Positions 18,730-28,188 of a stretch of 64,000 bases of DNA are shown here, in pieces; positions within the stretch are counted from its first letter, which is position 1; every line of letters begins with the position of its first letter. Below the pieces are notes generated by a model. That model was not told where the DNA came from. It ran no database searches and saw only the letters and a list, made by a program, of their open reading frames with translations. The translations under genes and the position numbers were made by a program. Where the stretch lies: positions 1 to 64,000 of the forward strand of contig JBBIIC010000007.1 of assembly GCA_037446725.1 (NCBI GenBank). Direction: 5' to 3'. The DNA is from JBBIIC01 sp037446725. GTDB taxonomy: Bacteria > Actinomycetota > Coriobacteriia > Anaerosomatales > SLCP01.

Positions 18730-20563
18730 ACTCAACGTCATCGCGATCGTCATGGTCGTCGCGCTCACGGCATGCACCGTGGGCCTGGCCATCTTCGTTC
18801 GTCGCTTCACCCGTACTACCGCAGGCTTCTACCTTGCAGGACGAAAGGTCGGCATTATCGCTAATGCTTCCGCGATCTCGGGCGGCTACCTCTCTGCCGC
18901 CTCGTTCCTCGGTGTCGCTGCTGCAGTGTATGCATCCGGCCTCGACGGTGTGTGGTTCGCCGCTGGTTTCGCCGGCGGATTCATCGTCGTGGTTCTGTTC
19001 ATCGCTTCGGCGCTTCGCCGATTCGGCGAATACACCGTGGCTGACTTCGCCTACGGACGCTTCGGCTCGGACCGCATCCGCCTGGTGACCGTGGTCATGG
19101 TGCTCGCGACGAGCCTGTTCTACATGGCCCCGCAGATGTACGGTGCGGGCACCACATGGACCGTTCTCGTGGGTGCGGGTATTCTCGGTCTGACGCCCTA
19201 CCAGACGGGTGTCGTCATCGCGTCACTCATCATCATGTTCTACGTGATGGTCGGCGGCATGAAGGGCACCACTCTGAACCAGATCTTCCAGTTCTGGTGG
19301 CTGTGGACCGCGATGTTCCTCGTCGTCGCGTTCGCATTCACTGCCGGCGACTTCAACTATCCGAAGGGCCTCGCGGAGGCGGCCAACGAGCCTCACCTGG
19401 ACGTCAAGACCCTCACCGTCGCCGAGCTGACCGCCGAGGATGGGGCACTTCTTAAGGCAGCGGAAGGCCACATGAGCCAGGATGCGTTCGCCGAGGTGCA
19501 AGCGGTCGTCGAAGCGGGTGATCCCGAGGCTACCGCGAGCGTGCTCCTTCCGGCGAGAAACAAGCTCCACACACTGCGCGACGCGTTCTTCAATGAGCCC
19601 GGTCATCGCTACAGCGGTCTCGACCAGTTTTCGATGGTACTCGCGCTCGTGCTCGGTACGGCCGGTCTGCCGCACATCCTCAACCGGTACTACACGAATC
19701 AATCCGGCTCCGCCGCGCGGCGCTCGACGTTCTGGGTGCTCGTCTTCATCGGCACCTTCTACATCCTCGCGCCGATCGCCGGCCTGGCCGGGAAGCTCAT
19801 CATCGACAACGCATGGAGGGCGGGCAAGGCTCCCGCGAACGCAGGCTACGTCGATGGCCTGCTCCTCAACTCGGACGCGGTCATGCCGACCCTCGCCAAG
19901 ATCCTCGGCGGGGAGTGGCTGATGGGCGCGGTCGCCGCCGGCGCCTTCGCGGCGATGTTCTCGACGACGGCCGGTCTACTCATCGCAGCGGCGTCGGCGG
20001 TCGGTCACGACGTGTACGAGAAGTACATCAATCCGGATGCGGACGAGCGCCGCAGGGTATTCGTGGGCAAGGTATCGGTGCTGTTCTTCGCCGTACTCGC
20101 CCTCGTCATCGGGCTCGGCATCCCTGCGGTCGGCCTGGACAAGGCCTATCCGGCCCTCATCGCCATGATGGTCACGTGGGCGTTCTCGCTCAGTGCCGGA
20201 GCGTTCGTGCCGATGCTGCTGACGGGGATCTGGTGGAAACAGACGACCGAGCGTGGAGCGATCGCAGGCATGATCGTCGGCGGCGGCGGGTCGGTCTTCT
20301 TCATAGCCATGAACATCCTTGAACAGCTGGGACATCTGGGGACCGAGGGGCGCCTGTTCAACCTCGGCAGCCTGACCTTCCCGACACTTTTCACCTTCCC
20401 GGCGGCCCTGCTCACCATCATCATCGTGAGCAAACTCGACGGGCAGCTTCCCAAGAACGTCGATGAGATCTGGATGAGGATTCACGGGACGGCGAGCGAG
20501 CGGCACAGGCGCGACCTCGGTCTCGACAAGCTCGGCACCATGGTCAAGAGCAGCGGGAAGTAA
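18722..20563 (+). CDS. actP: Cation/acetate symporter, ActP-like (module 2)
   Basis: Sodium:solute symporter of 613 residues with about 13 membrane segments. Signatures match the ActP group: FYLAGRKVGIIANASAISGG, LSAASFLGVAAA, GGMKGTTLNQIFQ and LGTAGLPHILNRYYT. A hydrophilic insertion of about 80 residues (about 225-305) separates helices in the middle, larger than in module 1. GTG 18722 is chosen for the GGAAGGTGAG site before it. Together with the small DUF485 protein it copies the yjcH-actP arrangement. Acetate or another monocarboxylate is the likely substrate; the symbol is given by analogy. Confidence 0.87.
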   Translation: MGELNVIAIVMVVALTACTVGLAIFVRRFTRTTAGFYLAGRKVGIIANASAISGGYLSAASFLGVAAAVYASGLDGVWFAAGFAGGFIVVVLFIASALRRFGEYTVADFAYGRFGSDRIRLVTVVMVLATSLFYMAPQMYGAGTTWTVLVGAGILGLTPYQTGVVIASLIIMFYVMVGGMKGTTLNQIFQFWWLWTAMFLVVAFAFTAGDFNYPKGLAEAANEPHLDVKTLTVAELTAEDGALLKAAEGHMSQDAFAEVQAVVEAGDPEATASVLLPARNKLHTLRDAFFNEPGHRYSGLDQFSMVLALVLGTAGLPHILNRYYTNQSGSAARRSTFWVLVFIGTFYILAPIAGLAGKLIIDNAWRAGKAPANAGYVDGLLLNSDAVMPTLAKILGGEWLMGAVAAGAFAAMFSTTAGLLIAAASAVGHDVYEKYINPDADERRRVFVGKVSVLFFAVLALVIGLGIPAVGLDKAYPALIAMMVTWAFSLSAGAFVPMLLTGIWWKQTTERGAIAGMIVGGGGSVFFIAMNILEQLGHLGTEGRLFNLGSLTFPTLFTFPAALLTIIIVSKLDGQLPKNVDEIWMRIHGTASERHRRDLGLDKLGTMVKSSGK

Positions 20564-20604
20564 CCTTCGGCAAGAGGCTCCGCCCCCGGGAGCTTCTTGG
20601 ACTC

Positions 20605-20641
20605 GCGGACCCGGCCCCTACGTCCCGGGGGTCGGGTCCGC
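20605..20641. terminator. Hairpin between convergent actP-like gene and pgi
   Basis: GCGGACCCG pairs with CGGGTCCGC around a second CCCC/GGGG section, in the gap where the plus-strand symporter and the minus-strand pgi converge. It could serve both directions. No T tract is seen on the plus strand. Confidence 0.5.
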
Positions 20642-20684
20642 ATCCCGCACGGAGCGCTCCGCACGGGGCGCCCGCAGCCGCCTC

Positions 20685-22334
20685 TCAGTCCTGAGCGGCG
20701 GCCTGAAGCGCCTCGGCCAGTGCGCCCACCGAGGCCGCATCCTCGTCCGGCAGATCCACGCGCAGCACAGGCCGGTCCCGGGACGCGAGCGTCACGAGAT
20801 CCCCCTCGGCCTGCGCCCGGAAGAGCTGCGCGAGGGGAAAGGTCCGGCCGGGGATCGGAAGATCGCTTCGTCTCCGCGCGGTGACGAGCAGGAATGAGCC
20901 GGTCGCAGGCCCGCCTTTGTGCAGCTGTCCGGTCGAGTGCAGATAGCGCGGACCGAGCTCGAGACAGACCGGCACCCCGAGCGCGGTCGCGACCTTCGCG
21001 GCAGCGGCGCGCAGGGGCGCGACGAGCTCCTCGTCTTCCGGAAGGTAGGCGAGGACCCCCAGGTAGCCGCCGGGCCGAAGCGAGGCGGCGAGCGGAGCGA
21101 GCGCGCCCGCGAGGTCGGCGGGCGCTTCTGCGGCCGCAAGCCTGCCGGTCGCCGTCGTCCAGACGCCGTCGAGGTCGGCGTCGGCGGCAGGTACCGTCGC
21201 GGTGCCGTCAAGGACCCCGGTCGTGGCCGCCTTCGCCTCGGCGACGTTGGGCTCGTCGAACGGGTTGACGCCCATGAGGAAGCCGGTGAGAGCGACGGCG
21301 AACTTCCAGCGGACGAACTCCGCCCCGATCGCCGCCGGCTCCGGCGGCAGGTGCTCCACAACGGGGATGCCAGCGTCACGGGCCGCCTGCGCGAACGCCT
21401 CCTCGGCACCGTCGGTCTCGTCCCTCACGACCACGAGCATCCGGTCGGCGCCGTACGAGGCGACGGGGACGCTTCCGTCCTCAAGGACCGGCACGATGCC
21501 GGTGCCCGCCTTGCCCGTCGACTCGGCGACGAGCTGCTCGACCCACAGGCCGAACGACCGGTACCGCTCCGAGGTGACGACGGTGAGCTTGTCGCGGCCT
21601 GACGCGAGCCCGCCGGCCATCCAGGCGGCGAGCCGTGCACCGGGGTTGGATTCCGCCGGGCCGTGGCATGCCCGTTCCATCGCCCGCGCGTACTCCACGA
21701 TCCGCGGCACGTCGATTCCCGCAAGACCGGTCGGAAGCAGGCCGAAGACCGACAGAGCCGAGAACCTGCCGCCCACGGTGGTCGGAGCCGCGACCGCCAC
21801 CCGCATCACGTCCTTCTGGCGCAGGGCCTCGAGCGGGCTGCCCGGATCGGTGACCACGATGAAGCGCTTGCCGGCGGCCACGCGCCCGAGGTCGGCGTCC
21901 ATCCATGCGCGGAAGATCGCGTAGAGCGAGAGTGGTTCGATCGTCGTGCCGGACTTGCTTGAGATCACGAACAGCGTCGTCTCCGGCGTTAGTGCCTCCA
22001 TGATCCCGGAGACCGCCGAAGGGGCGGTGGTGTCGAGCACGTGCAGGCGCGGAGCGTCCTCGGCGGGGCCCATCACCCGGTTGATGACGAGTGGTGCGAG
22101 CGAGGAGCCCCCCATGCCGAGCAGGACGACGTCGGTCGCACCCTCGCGTGCGACCTCGGCGGCGAGGTTGGCAACGAGCGGGAGGCGCTGGGCGGCCTTC
22201 TCGGCCAGGTCGGTCCAACCGAGCCGTTGCAGTATCGGCTGGCGCAGGTCCACGTCGGCGGAGAAGAGCGTGGGGTCCCGGTCGACGAGGCGGCGGACCG
22301 CATCGGCTTCCAACAACCGGCTCATGGCATCCAT
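20685..22334 (-). CDS. pgi: Glucose-6-phosphate isomerase
   Basis: Interconverts glucose 6-phosphate and fructose 6-phosphate in glycolysis. The 549-residue protein has the two sugar-isomerase domains: VVLLGMGGSSLAPLVI near residue 65, and FVISSKSGTTIEP near 130, which carries the phosphate-binding serines. The sequence is closest in style to the isomerase half of the transaldolase-PGI fusions found in some bacteria, but no transaldolase domain is attached. ATG at 22334 has a GAGGAGG ribosome site. It is the last gene of the minus-strand run. Confidence 0.9.
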   Translation of the reverse strand: MDAMSRLLEADAVRRLVDRDPTLFSADVDLRQPILQRLGWTDLAEKAAQRLPLVANLAAEVAREGATDVVLLGMGGSSLAPLVINRVMGPAEDAPRLHVLDTTAPSAVSGIMEALTPETTLFVISSKSGTTIEPLSLYAIFRAWMDADLGRVAAGKRFIVVTDPGSPLEALRQKDVMRVAVAAPTTVGGRFSALSVFGLLPTGLAGIDVPRIVEYARAMERACHGPAESNPGARLAAWMAGGLASGRDKLTVVTSERYRSFGLWVEQLVAESTGKAGTGIVPVLEDGSVPVASYGADRMLVVVRDETDGAEEAFAQAARDAGIPVVEHLPPEPAAIGAEFVRWKFAVALTGFLMGVNPFDEPNVAEAKAATTGVLDGTATVPAADADLDGVWTTATGRLAAAEAPADLAGALAPLAASLRPGGYLGVLAYLPEDEELVAPLRAAAAKVATALGVPVCLELGPRYLHSTGQLHKGGPATGSFLLVTARRRSDLPIPGRTFPLAQLFRAQAEGDLVTLASRDRPVLRVDLPDEDAASVGALAEALQAAAQD

Positions 22335-22398
22335 CGGGTGCCTCCTCGGAATCAGCGCGGTCGCACAGGTGCGTCGAATCCGAGTATAGCCGCTCGTC

Positions 22399-23361
22399 TC
22401 AGGTGGGTTCGGTGCGCGCGGCCACGGGTTCGTCGGTAGCCGTCACCGGGACGGGCGGGCCCTCCACGGAGGAGGTGTTGGCGGGCGCGAGGCGGGCGAC
22501 CATGATGCCGGCGGCCACGACGCCCGCACCGCCGGCGATCACCGGCAGCGTGAGTGGTTCGCCGAGGAACAGCGAGGCGAAGACAACCGCGCTCACCGGC
22601 TCGGCGTAGGTGAGGATCGCGGCCCGGTCGGCGGGTACCAACCGCAGGCCGGTGAGGAAGAGCGCGCCGGTGAAGGCGGTATGCACGAGGCCGAGCGTTG
22701 CGAGCGCAGCCCACTCGGTCGCCCCCTGCGGTCCGGGCAGAAGGAGCGCAGCGGGCAGCAACACGGTCGCCGCGACCAGGTACTCGCCGAGCATGTACGT
22801 GCTTGCCGGAACACCCTCGAGCAGGCGCTTGACGAAGACGATGAGGAGCGCATAGGTGAGCGAGGAGAGCACCGCGAACACCGCGCCGAGCAGGTGTCGC
22901 CCGTCGCTGAGCGCGAGGTCCTGCGGCCCGACGATGACCGCCGTGCCGGCGAGCGCGAGGACGAGGGGTAGCGCGATCCTGCGGTCGAACGGCCGGCGAG
23001 AGACAATGGGATCGAGCACCGCGACGAACACCGGGCCGAGGTAGCCGAGCAGCACCGCAACGGCGACATTGGTGAGCGTGAGCGCGGCGAGGAAGAGCAC
23101 CCAGTTGACGGTGAGCAGCACTCCCATGCCCGCGATGCGGAGCTTCATGCGGCCGGGAAGCGCGGGCAGCTCGCCGAGTCGGCCCTTGAGCGCGAGGTAG
23201 GCGCCGATCGCCAGCGCCGCGAAGAGCACGCGCCAGAAGACGATTACGGCGGGGTTTGCGTCAGTCGACCGCACGAGGAGTGCGATCGATCCCCAGACCG
23301 TGGCTGCCGTCACGATCCGGGCGTAGCCGGATGCGGTCGTGGGGCGCAGCAGAGGGCTCAC
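22399..23361 (-). CDS. EamA/DMT-family transporter
   Basis: Membrane protein of 320 residues with ten predicted helices in two EamA repeats, typical of drug/metabolite exporters of the RhaT/YdcZ superfamily. Recognisable segments are WGSIALLVRS near the start and VLLGYLGPVFVAVLDPI at the end of the first half, with ILTYAEPVSAVVFASLFLGE in the second. GTG 23361 is chosen because the frame upstream overlaps hypE without family similarity. Substrate unknown. Confidence 0.85.
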   Translation of the reverse strand: MSPLLRPTTASGYARIVTAATVWGSIALLVRSTDANPAVIVFWRVLFAALAIGAYLALKGRLGELPALPGRMKLRIAGMGVLLTVNWVLFLAALTLTNVAVAVLLGYLGPVFVAVLDPIVSRRPFDRRIALPLVLALAGTAVIVGPQDLALSDGRHLLGAVFAVLSSLTYALLIVFVKRLLEGVPASTYMLGEYLVAATVLLPAALLLPGPQGATEWAALATLGLVHTAFTGALFLTGLRLVPADRAAILTYAEPVSAVVFASLFLGEPLTLPVIAGGAGVVAAGIMVARLAPANTSSVEGPPVPVTATDEPVAARTEPT

Positions 23362-23389
23362 GGGCGGTCCTGTCGGGACGGGACGGCGC

Positions 23390-24400
23390 TCAGCAGATCC
23401 TCGGCAGCTGCTCGCCGACGAGCATGTCCATGATGCGCGTCGCGCCGAACGACGTGCGCACGTAGACCGTGCCGGCATGATCCTCGCCGACCACGCCGAT
23501 GACCGCCGCGTCCTCGCCGTAGGGTGCTCCGCGCATCGCGGCCAGCGCAGCCTCGGCCTGGTCCGCGGGCACGACGGCAACCATCTTGCCTTCGTTGGCG
23601 ACCTGGTAGACGTCGTAGCCGAGCATCTCGCACGCGCCGAGCACCTGTGGATGCACGGGGACCGCGGTTTCGTCCACGGTGATCGACACACCCGAGGCAC
23701 CGGCGAGCTCGTTCAGCGTCGAGGCGAGGCCGCCGCGCGTAGGGTCGCGGAAGCAGCGGACGCCGGGTGCGGCCTCGAGCACGGCGGCGGTCAGGTGGTT
23801 GAGCGGCGCCGCGTCGGAGCGCAGGTCGGTCGAGAACTCGAGGCCCTCACGGGTCGAGACGACGGTGATGCCGTGGTCGCCGAGGGTGCCGGAGAGGAGC
23901 ACGACGTCGCCGGGCCGACAGTTCGCGCCGGACAGCGAGACGCCGGGGGCAAGAGCGCCTACCCCCGCCGTGTTGATGTACATCCCGTCGCCGTGCCCGC
24001 GCTCGACGACCTTGGTGTCGCCGGTGACGATGCGCACGCCTGCCTCGTTCGCGGCCTCGTGCATCGAGACGAGCACCCGACGCACATCGTCGATGGGCAG
24101 GCCCTCCTCGAGCACGAAACCCACCGAGAGGTAGAGCGGACGCGCCCCGGAGGTGGCCACGTCGTTGACGGTGCCGCAGACTGCCAGCCGGCCGATGTCG
24201 CCGCCGGGGAAGAACAGCGGCGAGACCACGTACGTGTCGGTCGACATCGCGATGCGCCCGTCGGTCACCTCGAGCGAGGCGGCGTCGTCGAGGGCGGGAG
24301 ACCCGGCGTCGCCGAAACCGGTGACGAAGACCTCGTCGATCAGGCGGCGCATGAGCGTACCGCCGCTGCCGTGCGCGAGGAGGATGGTGTCCTGGGACAT
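23390..24400 (-). CDS. hypE: Hydrogenase maturation protein HypE
   Basis: Dehydrates the thiocarboxamide made by HypF on its own C-terminal cysteine to give the cyanide ligands of [NiFe]-hydrogenase iron. The 336-residue protein starts MSQDTILLAHGSGG and contains the AIR-synthase-like fold with DPTRGGLASTLNEL. It ends in LPRIC, the C-terminal Pro-Arg-Ile-Cys tail whose cysteine carries the modification. It follows hypD by 42 bases in a minus-strand operon. Confidence 0.97.
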   Translation of the reverse strand: MSQDTILLAHGSGGTLMRRLIDEVFVTGFGDAGSPALDDAASLEVTDGRIAMSTDTYVVSPLFFPGGDIGRLAVCGTVNDVATSGARPLYLSVGFVLEEGLPIDDVRRVLVSMHEAANEAGVRIVTGDTKVVERGHGDGMYINTAGVGALAPGVSLSGANCRPGDVVLLSGTLGDHGITVVSTREGLEFSTDLRSDAAPLNHLTAAVLEAAPGVRCFRDPTRGGLASTLNELAGASGVSITVDETAVPVHPQVLGACEMLGYDVYQVANEGKMVAVVPADQAEAALAAMRGAPYGEDAAVIGVVGEDHAGTVYVRTSFGATRIMDMLVGEQLPRIC

Positions 24401-24442
24401 GGGGCTCCTGTCCGGGACCGCGGCGCCGTGCCGGCGTCCCTC

Positions 24443-25534
24443 TTACGACTTGCCGTGGTCGGTATAGCGGTGGTAGGCCGCGCACGAGCCTTCCGAGGAG
24501 ACCATGCACGGTCCGACCGGGTGCTCGGGGGTGCATGCCTTCGCGAACAGGCGGCACTCGTAGGGCAGGGTCACGCCGCGCAGCACCTCGCCGCACTGGC
24601 ACCCCGCGATCTCCTTCGGGGGTTCGGGCGTCACCGGCACGCGTACGAGCGCATCGAAGGAGGAAAACTCGCTCCTGACTGCAAGGCCGGTACCGGGGAT
24701 GACGCCGATACCGCGCCACTCGGCGTCGGCGGGCTCGAAGACCTCGTCGATGAGCGCCCGTGCGGTCGGGTTGCCCTCCTCGGGCACGCCGCGCGTGTAG
24801 GCGATCTCGATCTCGGCGCGGCCCTCCGCGAGCTGCTTCGCAAGCATCCAGACGCCCTGAAGCACGTCGACCGGCTCGAAGCCGGTGACCACGCTCGGCA
24901 CCGAGTACTGCTCGGCGAGGAAGCGGTAGGGCTCCAGGCCGATGATCGCAGAGACGTGGCCCGGGAGGATGAGCGCCTCGACCGCGACCTCCGGGTCGTT
25001 CACGAGCGCCTCGAGGGCGAGCGGCACGGTCTTGTGTGCCGAGTACACCGAGAAATTGCCGAGTCCGGACTCGGCGGCACGCTTGATGGCCGCGGCGATG
25101 AGCGGCACGGTGGTCTCGAAGCCGACGCCGATGAAGATGACCTGCTTGTCCGGCTCACGGCCGGCGAGCGCGAGCGCGTCGAGCGGCGAGTAGACGATGC
25201 GCACGTCGCGGCCGTCCGCTTTCTCGCGTGCGAGGGACGACCGGGAGCCGGGGACCTTCATCATGTCGCCGAAGGTGGTGACTATGACTCCCGGCTGACG
25301 GGCGAACTCGATCGCGGTGTCGATGTCGGCGTTGCTGGTCACGCAGACCGGGCAACCCGGTCCGGACAGCAGACGGATAGTGTCGGGCAGCACGTCTCGA
25401 AGGCCGTTCTTGGCGATGGCGACGGTGTGCGTGCCGCAGACCTCCATGAGCGTCATGGGGCGCGTCGCGGTCTGATGGAGAGCCTCGATGAGGCGACCGG
25501 CGACCGCCGGGTCGCGGAACCCCGAGAAGTCCAC
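24443..25534 (-). CDS. hypD: Hydrogenase maturation protein HypD
   Basis: Scaffold for assembly of the Fe(CN)2CO unit together with HypC. The protein of 363 residues has the HypD signatures MEVCGTHTVAIAKNG (near 38), LLSGPGCPVCVT (near 60) and GFETTVP. A cysteine-rich C-terminus (CQCGEVL, YECRLF, CMVSSEGSCAAY) binds the [4Fe-4S] cluster. It starts four bases after hypC, so the two are tightly coupled. Confidence 0.97.
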   Translation of the reverse strand: MDFSGFRDPAVAGRLIEALHQTATRPMTLMEVCGTHTVAIAKNGLRDVLPDTIRLLSGPGCPVCVTSNADIDTAIEFARQPGVIVTTFGDMMKVPGSRSSLAREKADGRDVRIVYSPLDALALAGREPDKQVIFIGVGFETTVPLIAAAIKRAAESGLGNFSVYSAHKTVPLALEALVNDPEVAVEALILPGHVSAIIGLEPYRFLAEQYSVPSVVTGFEPVDVLQGVWMLAKQLAEGRAEIEIAYTRGVPEEGNPTARALIDEVFEPADAEWRGIGVIPGTGLAVRSEFSSFDALVRVPVTPEPPKEIAGCQCGEVLRGVTLPYECRLFAKACTPEHPVGPCMVSSEGSCAAYHRYTDHGKS

Positions 25535-25538
25535 GGCG

Positions 25539-25772
25539 CTACGCCCCTTCGGGCTGGAACATGTCGAGCTGCAGGAGCAGGTCGAGCGTCTCCTTGGCGT
25601 CCTTCTCGTCGATCACCTGAATCGCGAAGCCGGCGTGCACGAGGACGTGATCGCCGGCCAGCGCTTCGGGTACCAGATCGAGGCTCACGTGACGCGTGAC
25701 GCCCATGATGTTCACCTCGGCCATGTTGTTCTCACCGACGGCCGTGACCTGGGCGGGGATTGCGAGACACAT
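25539..25772 (-). CDS. hypC: Hydrogenase maturation chaperone HypC
   Basis: Small chaperone of 77 residues that carries the iron unit between HypD and the hydrogenase large subunit precursor. It starts MCLAIPAQV, the family hallmark with the essential Cys at position 2, followed by an OB-fold-like sequence ending with DHVLVHAGFAIQVID. It lies between hypF and hypD. No hydrogenase structural genes are in the window. Confidence 0.97.
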   Translation of the reverse strand: MCLAIPAQVTAVGENNMAEVNIMGVTRHVSLDLVPEALAGDHVLVHAGFAIQVIDEKDAKETLDLLLQLDMFQPEGA

Positions 25773-25820
25773 GTGGCTGAATACCTCCTCGAAGCACGGA
25801 AGGCACGTGCCGCCCTGGCC

Positions 25821-28178
25821 CTACGCGTCGTGTCTTCGCGACCACGCCACGATGCCCTGCCCGAAGGCGACCGAACCGTCGCTCACGGGAAGCCGCACGT
25901 GGGTCAGGGGCTCGAGACCCGCTTCGCGGATGCCCTGCCACGCACCTTCCAACACGAAACGATTGAGGAAGACACCACCTGAGAGCGCCACGTGACGAGA
26001 GCCGGCACTCGCAGCCACTGTCTTCCCTACCGAGACTATACAGCCCACGACCGCTCGATGGAAGCGTGCGGCGATGACCCCGGCTGGCACACCTACCGCA
26101 ATGTCGGCGAGGATCGCTTCGATGACCGGACGCGAGTCGATGATCGCGGGTTCCGCTCCAACGAGATCGAACGCATACGACCCATACGCGTCCGGGTCGA
26201 CGGCAGCCTCAAGCTCGATGGCTGCCTGCCCCTCGTAGATCGCGTCGACGCGCACGCCAGCGAGCGCTGCGACCGAGTCGAAGAGGCGGCCCATCGAGGA
26301 CGTCGGCGGGCAGTTAACGCCGCGTTCGACCATCTGTCGCAGGAGCCGCTCCTCGCCGTTGGCCAGGCGGCCGAGCAGCGGCTGTGCGCCGGGGTGGTCG
26401 AGGAGTGCGGGATCGAGCCCGAGCAGCGTCCCTACGGCCATGCGCGCGGGACGCCTGATCGCCGCCGCCCCGCCGGGCAGGGGGACTTCGCGCAGGTGGG
26501 CGAGCCGCTCATAGCCGGCCCAGGTCGCCAGCAGTACCTCGCCCCCCCAGATGTGGCCGTCTTCCCCGTAGCCCGTGCCGTCGAACGCGATGCCGACCAC
26601 CGGGTCGATCACCCCGTGCTCGGCGGCCACTCCGGCGATGTGCGCGTGGTGGTGTTGCACGCCCACCTTCGGCAGGTCGAGCGTGAGCGCATACTTCGTC
26701 GAGAGGTACTCGGGGTGCAGGTCGTGGGCGATGAGGCCCGGCCGGACGCGGAAAAGCCGCTCGTAGAGTTCGATCGTCTGCTCGAAGTGCTCGAGCGTGA
26801 GCGCGTTCTCCATGTCACCGACGTGTTGGGAGACGAGCGCGTATCCACGGGTCAACAGTGCGAACGTGTTCTTCTGCTCGGGCCCGACCGCTAGGATGTC
26901 GATGTCGGTCTCGAAGGGCAGCGCGACCGGGTGCGGGGCGTACCCGCGAGCCCGCCGGACCGGCTGCTCGAAGCCGGCGATCATGCGCACGACCGAGTCG
27001 TCGTAGCGTGAGCGGATGCCGCGGTCGTGCACGAGGAAGGCGTCCGCGATCGGCGCGAGCCGCTCGAGTGCCTCGTCGTTGTCGGTCGCGATCGGCTCCT
27101 CGGACAGGTTGCCCGAGGTCATGACGAGCGGGCGGCCGACGGCTGCCAGCAGCAGGTGGTGCAGGGGAGTGTAGGGGAGCATCAGTCCGAGGTCGGGCAG
27201 TTCGCCTGCGACCGGGGTGGCAAGGTTTGCGCCGGGGCGGCGCCGGGCGAGCACGATAGGCCGTGCCGTCCCGGACAGGAGCGCACGCTCCTCCTCCCCG
27301 AACTCGCAGAGCGCCTCGGCCACGGCGAGCGACGGGACCATGACGGCGAGCGGCTTGCCCCAGCGCTGCTTGCGCTCTCGCAGGCGGGCCACGGCGTCCA
27401 CATCGGTCGCGTCGCACGCCAGGTGGAATCCGCCGAGCCCCTTGAGGGCGACGATGCGGCCGTCGAGGAGCAGCGAGGCGGTGGCCTCGACGAGCGCGTC
27501 CGAGCGCGCCCGCTCGGCGGCCCGGTCCCGGTGGCGCGGCGGCGTCGCCTGCCGCCACGATGCGTCTGCGGGCAGCGTGACGCGGCCCGGGACGCTTACG
27601 CCCTCCGCGAGGTCGAGGTAGAGTCGCGGGCCGCACACGAAGCACGCGTCGGGTTGCGCGTGGAAGCGCCGGTCGGAGGGGTCGATGTACTCCGCGGCGC
27701 ACTGCGCGCACATGCCGAACTCACGCATCGCCGTCGAGGGGCGGTCGTAGGGCACGCTGTCGATGATGGTGAAGCGCGGGCCGCAGTTCGTGCAGTTGAT
27801 GAAGGGGTAGCGGTAGCGCCGGTCGGCCGGGTCGAACAGCTCGGCCGTACACGCGGGGCACGTGGCGATGTCGGGGGAGACGAGCGTCATCGCGCCGTCG
27901 ACGTCGGTCGACTCCCGGATGGCGAACCCGTCGAGCACCTCGGGCTCGACCTCCTCGACGATGACGGCCTCGATCACCGACATCGGCGGCGCATCGGCAC
28001 GGAGTCGTGAGGGAAACGCGTCGACGGCGGCCGGGTCGCCCTGGACGAGACAGAACACGCCTTCGGAGGAGTTGAGCACCCATCCCTCGAGGCCCATCGA
28101 GCGCGCGAGGTTGTAGACGAACGGCCGGAAGCCCACGCCCTGGACGACACCGGTGATGTGAAGTGCGAGCGCCTTCAC
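25821..28178 (-). CDS. hypF: Carbamoyltransferase HypF
   Basis: Transfers the carbamoyl group from carbamoyl phosphate to HypE. The 785-residue length is full. Domains in order: acylphosphatase-like N-terminus (ITGVVQGVGFRPFVYNLA), two zinc fingers (CPACTAELF through CTNCGPRF, and CAQCAAEY through CFVCG), a YrdC-like domain (LKGLGGFHLACDA), and the C-terminal Kae1-like domain with VQHHHAHIAGV. It leads hypC, hypD and hypE on the minus strand. hypA and hypB are absent here. Confidence 0.97.
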   Translation of the reverse strand: MKALALHITGVVQGVGFRPFVYNLARSMGLEGWVLNSSEGVFCLVQGDPAAVDAFPSRLRADAPPMSVIEAVIVEEVEPEVLDGFAIRESTDVDGAMTLVSPDIATCPACTAELFDPADRRYRYPFINCTNCGPRFTIIDSVPYDRPSTAMREFGMCAQCAAEYIDPSDRRFHAQPDACFVCGPRLYLDLAEGVSVPGRVTLPADASWRQATPPRHRDRAAERARSDALVEATASLLLDGRIVALKGLGGFHLACDATDVDAVARLRERKQRWGKPLAVMVPSLAVAEALCEFGEEERALLSGTARPIVLARRRPGANLATPVAGELPDLGLMLPYTPLHHLLLAAVGRPLVMTSGNLSEEPIATDNDEALERLAPIADAFLVHDRGIRSRYDDSVVRMIAGFEQPVRRARGYAPHPVALPFETDIDILAVGPEQKNTFALLTRGYALVSQHVGDMENALTLEHFEQTIELYERLFRVRPGLIAHDLHPEYLSTKYALTLDLPKVGVQHHHAHIAGVAAEHGVIDPVVGIAFDGTGYGEDGHIWGGEVLLATWAGYERLAHLREVPLPGGAAAIRRPARMAVGTLLGLDPALLDHPGAQPLLGRLANGEERLLRQMVERGVNCPPTSSMGRLFDSVAALAGVRVDAIYEGQAAIELEAAVDPDAYGSYAFDLVGAEPAIIDSRPVIEAILADIAVGVPAGVIAARFHRAVVGCIVSVGKTVAASAGSRHVALSGGVFLNRFVLEGAWQGIREAGLEPLTHVRLPVSDGSVAFGQGIVAWSRRHDA

Positions 28179-28188
28179 GACGGCCGGA

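Noticed and set aside
23339..25699. Long plus-strand open frame (786 codons) opposite hypE-D-C
   Set aside because: It is the antisense shadow of three clear hyp genes. GC-rich codon use keeps the opposite frame open; the translation is His/Arg/Asp-rich with no domain.
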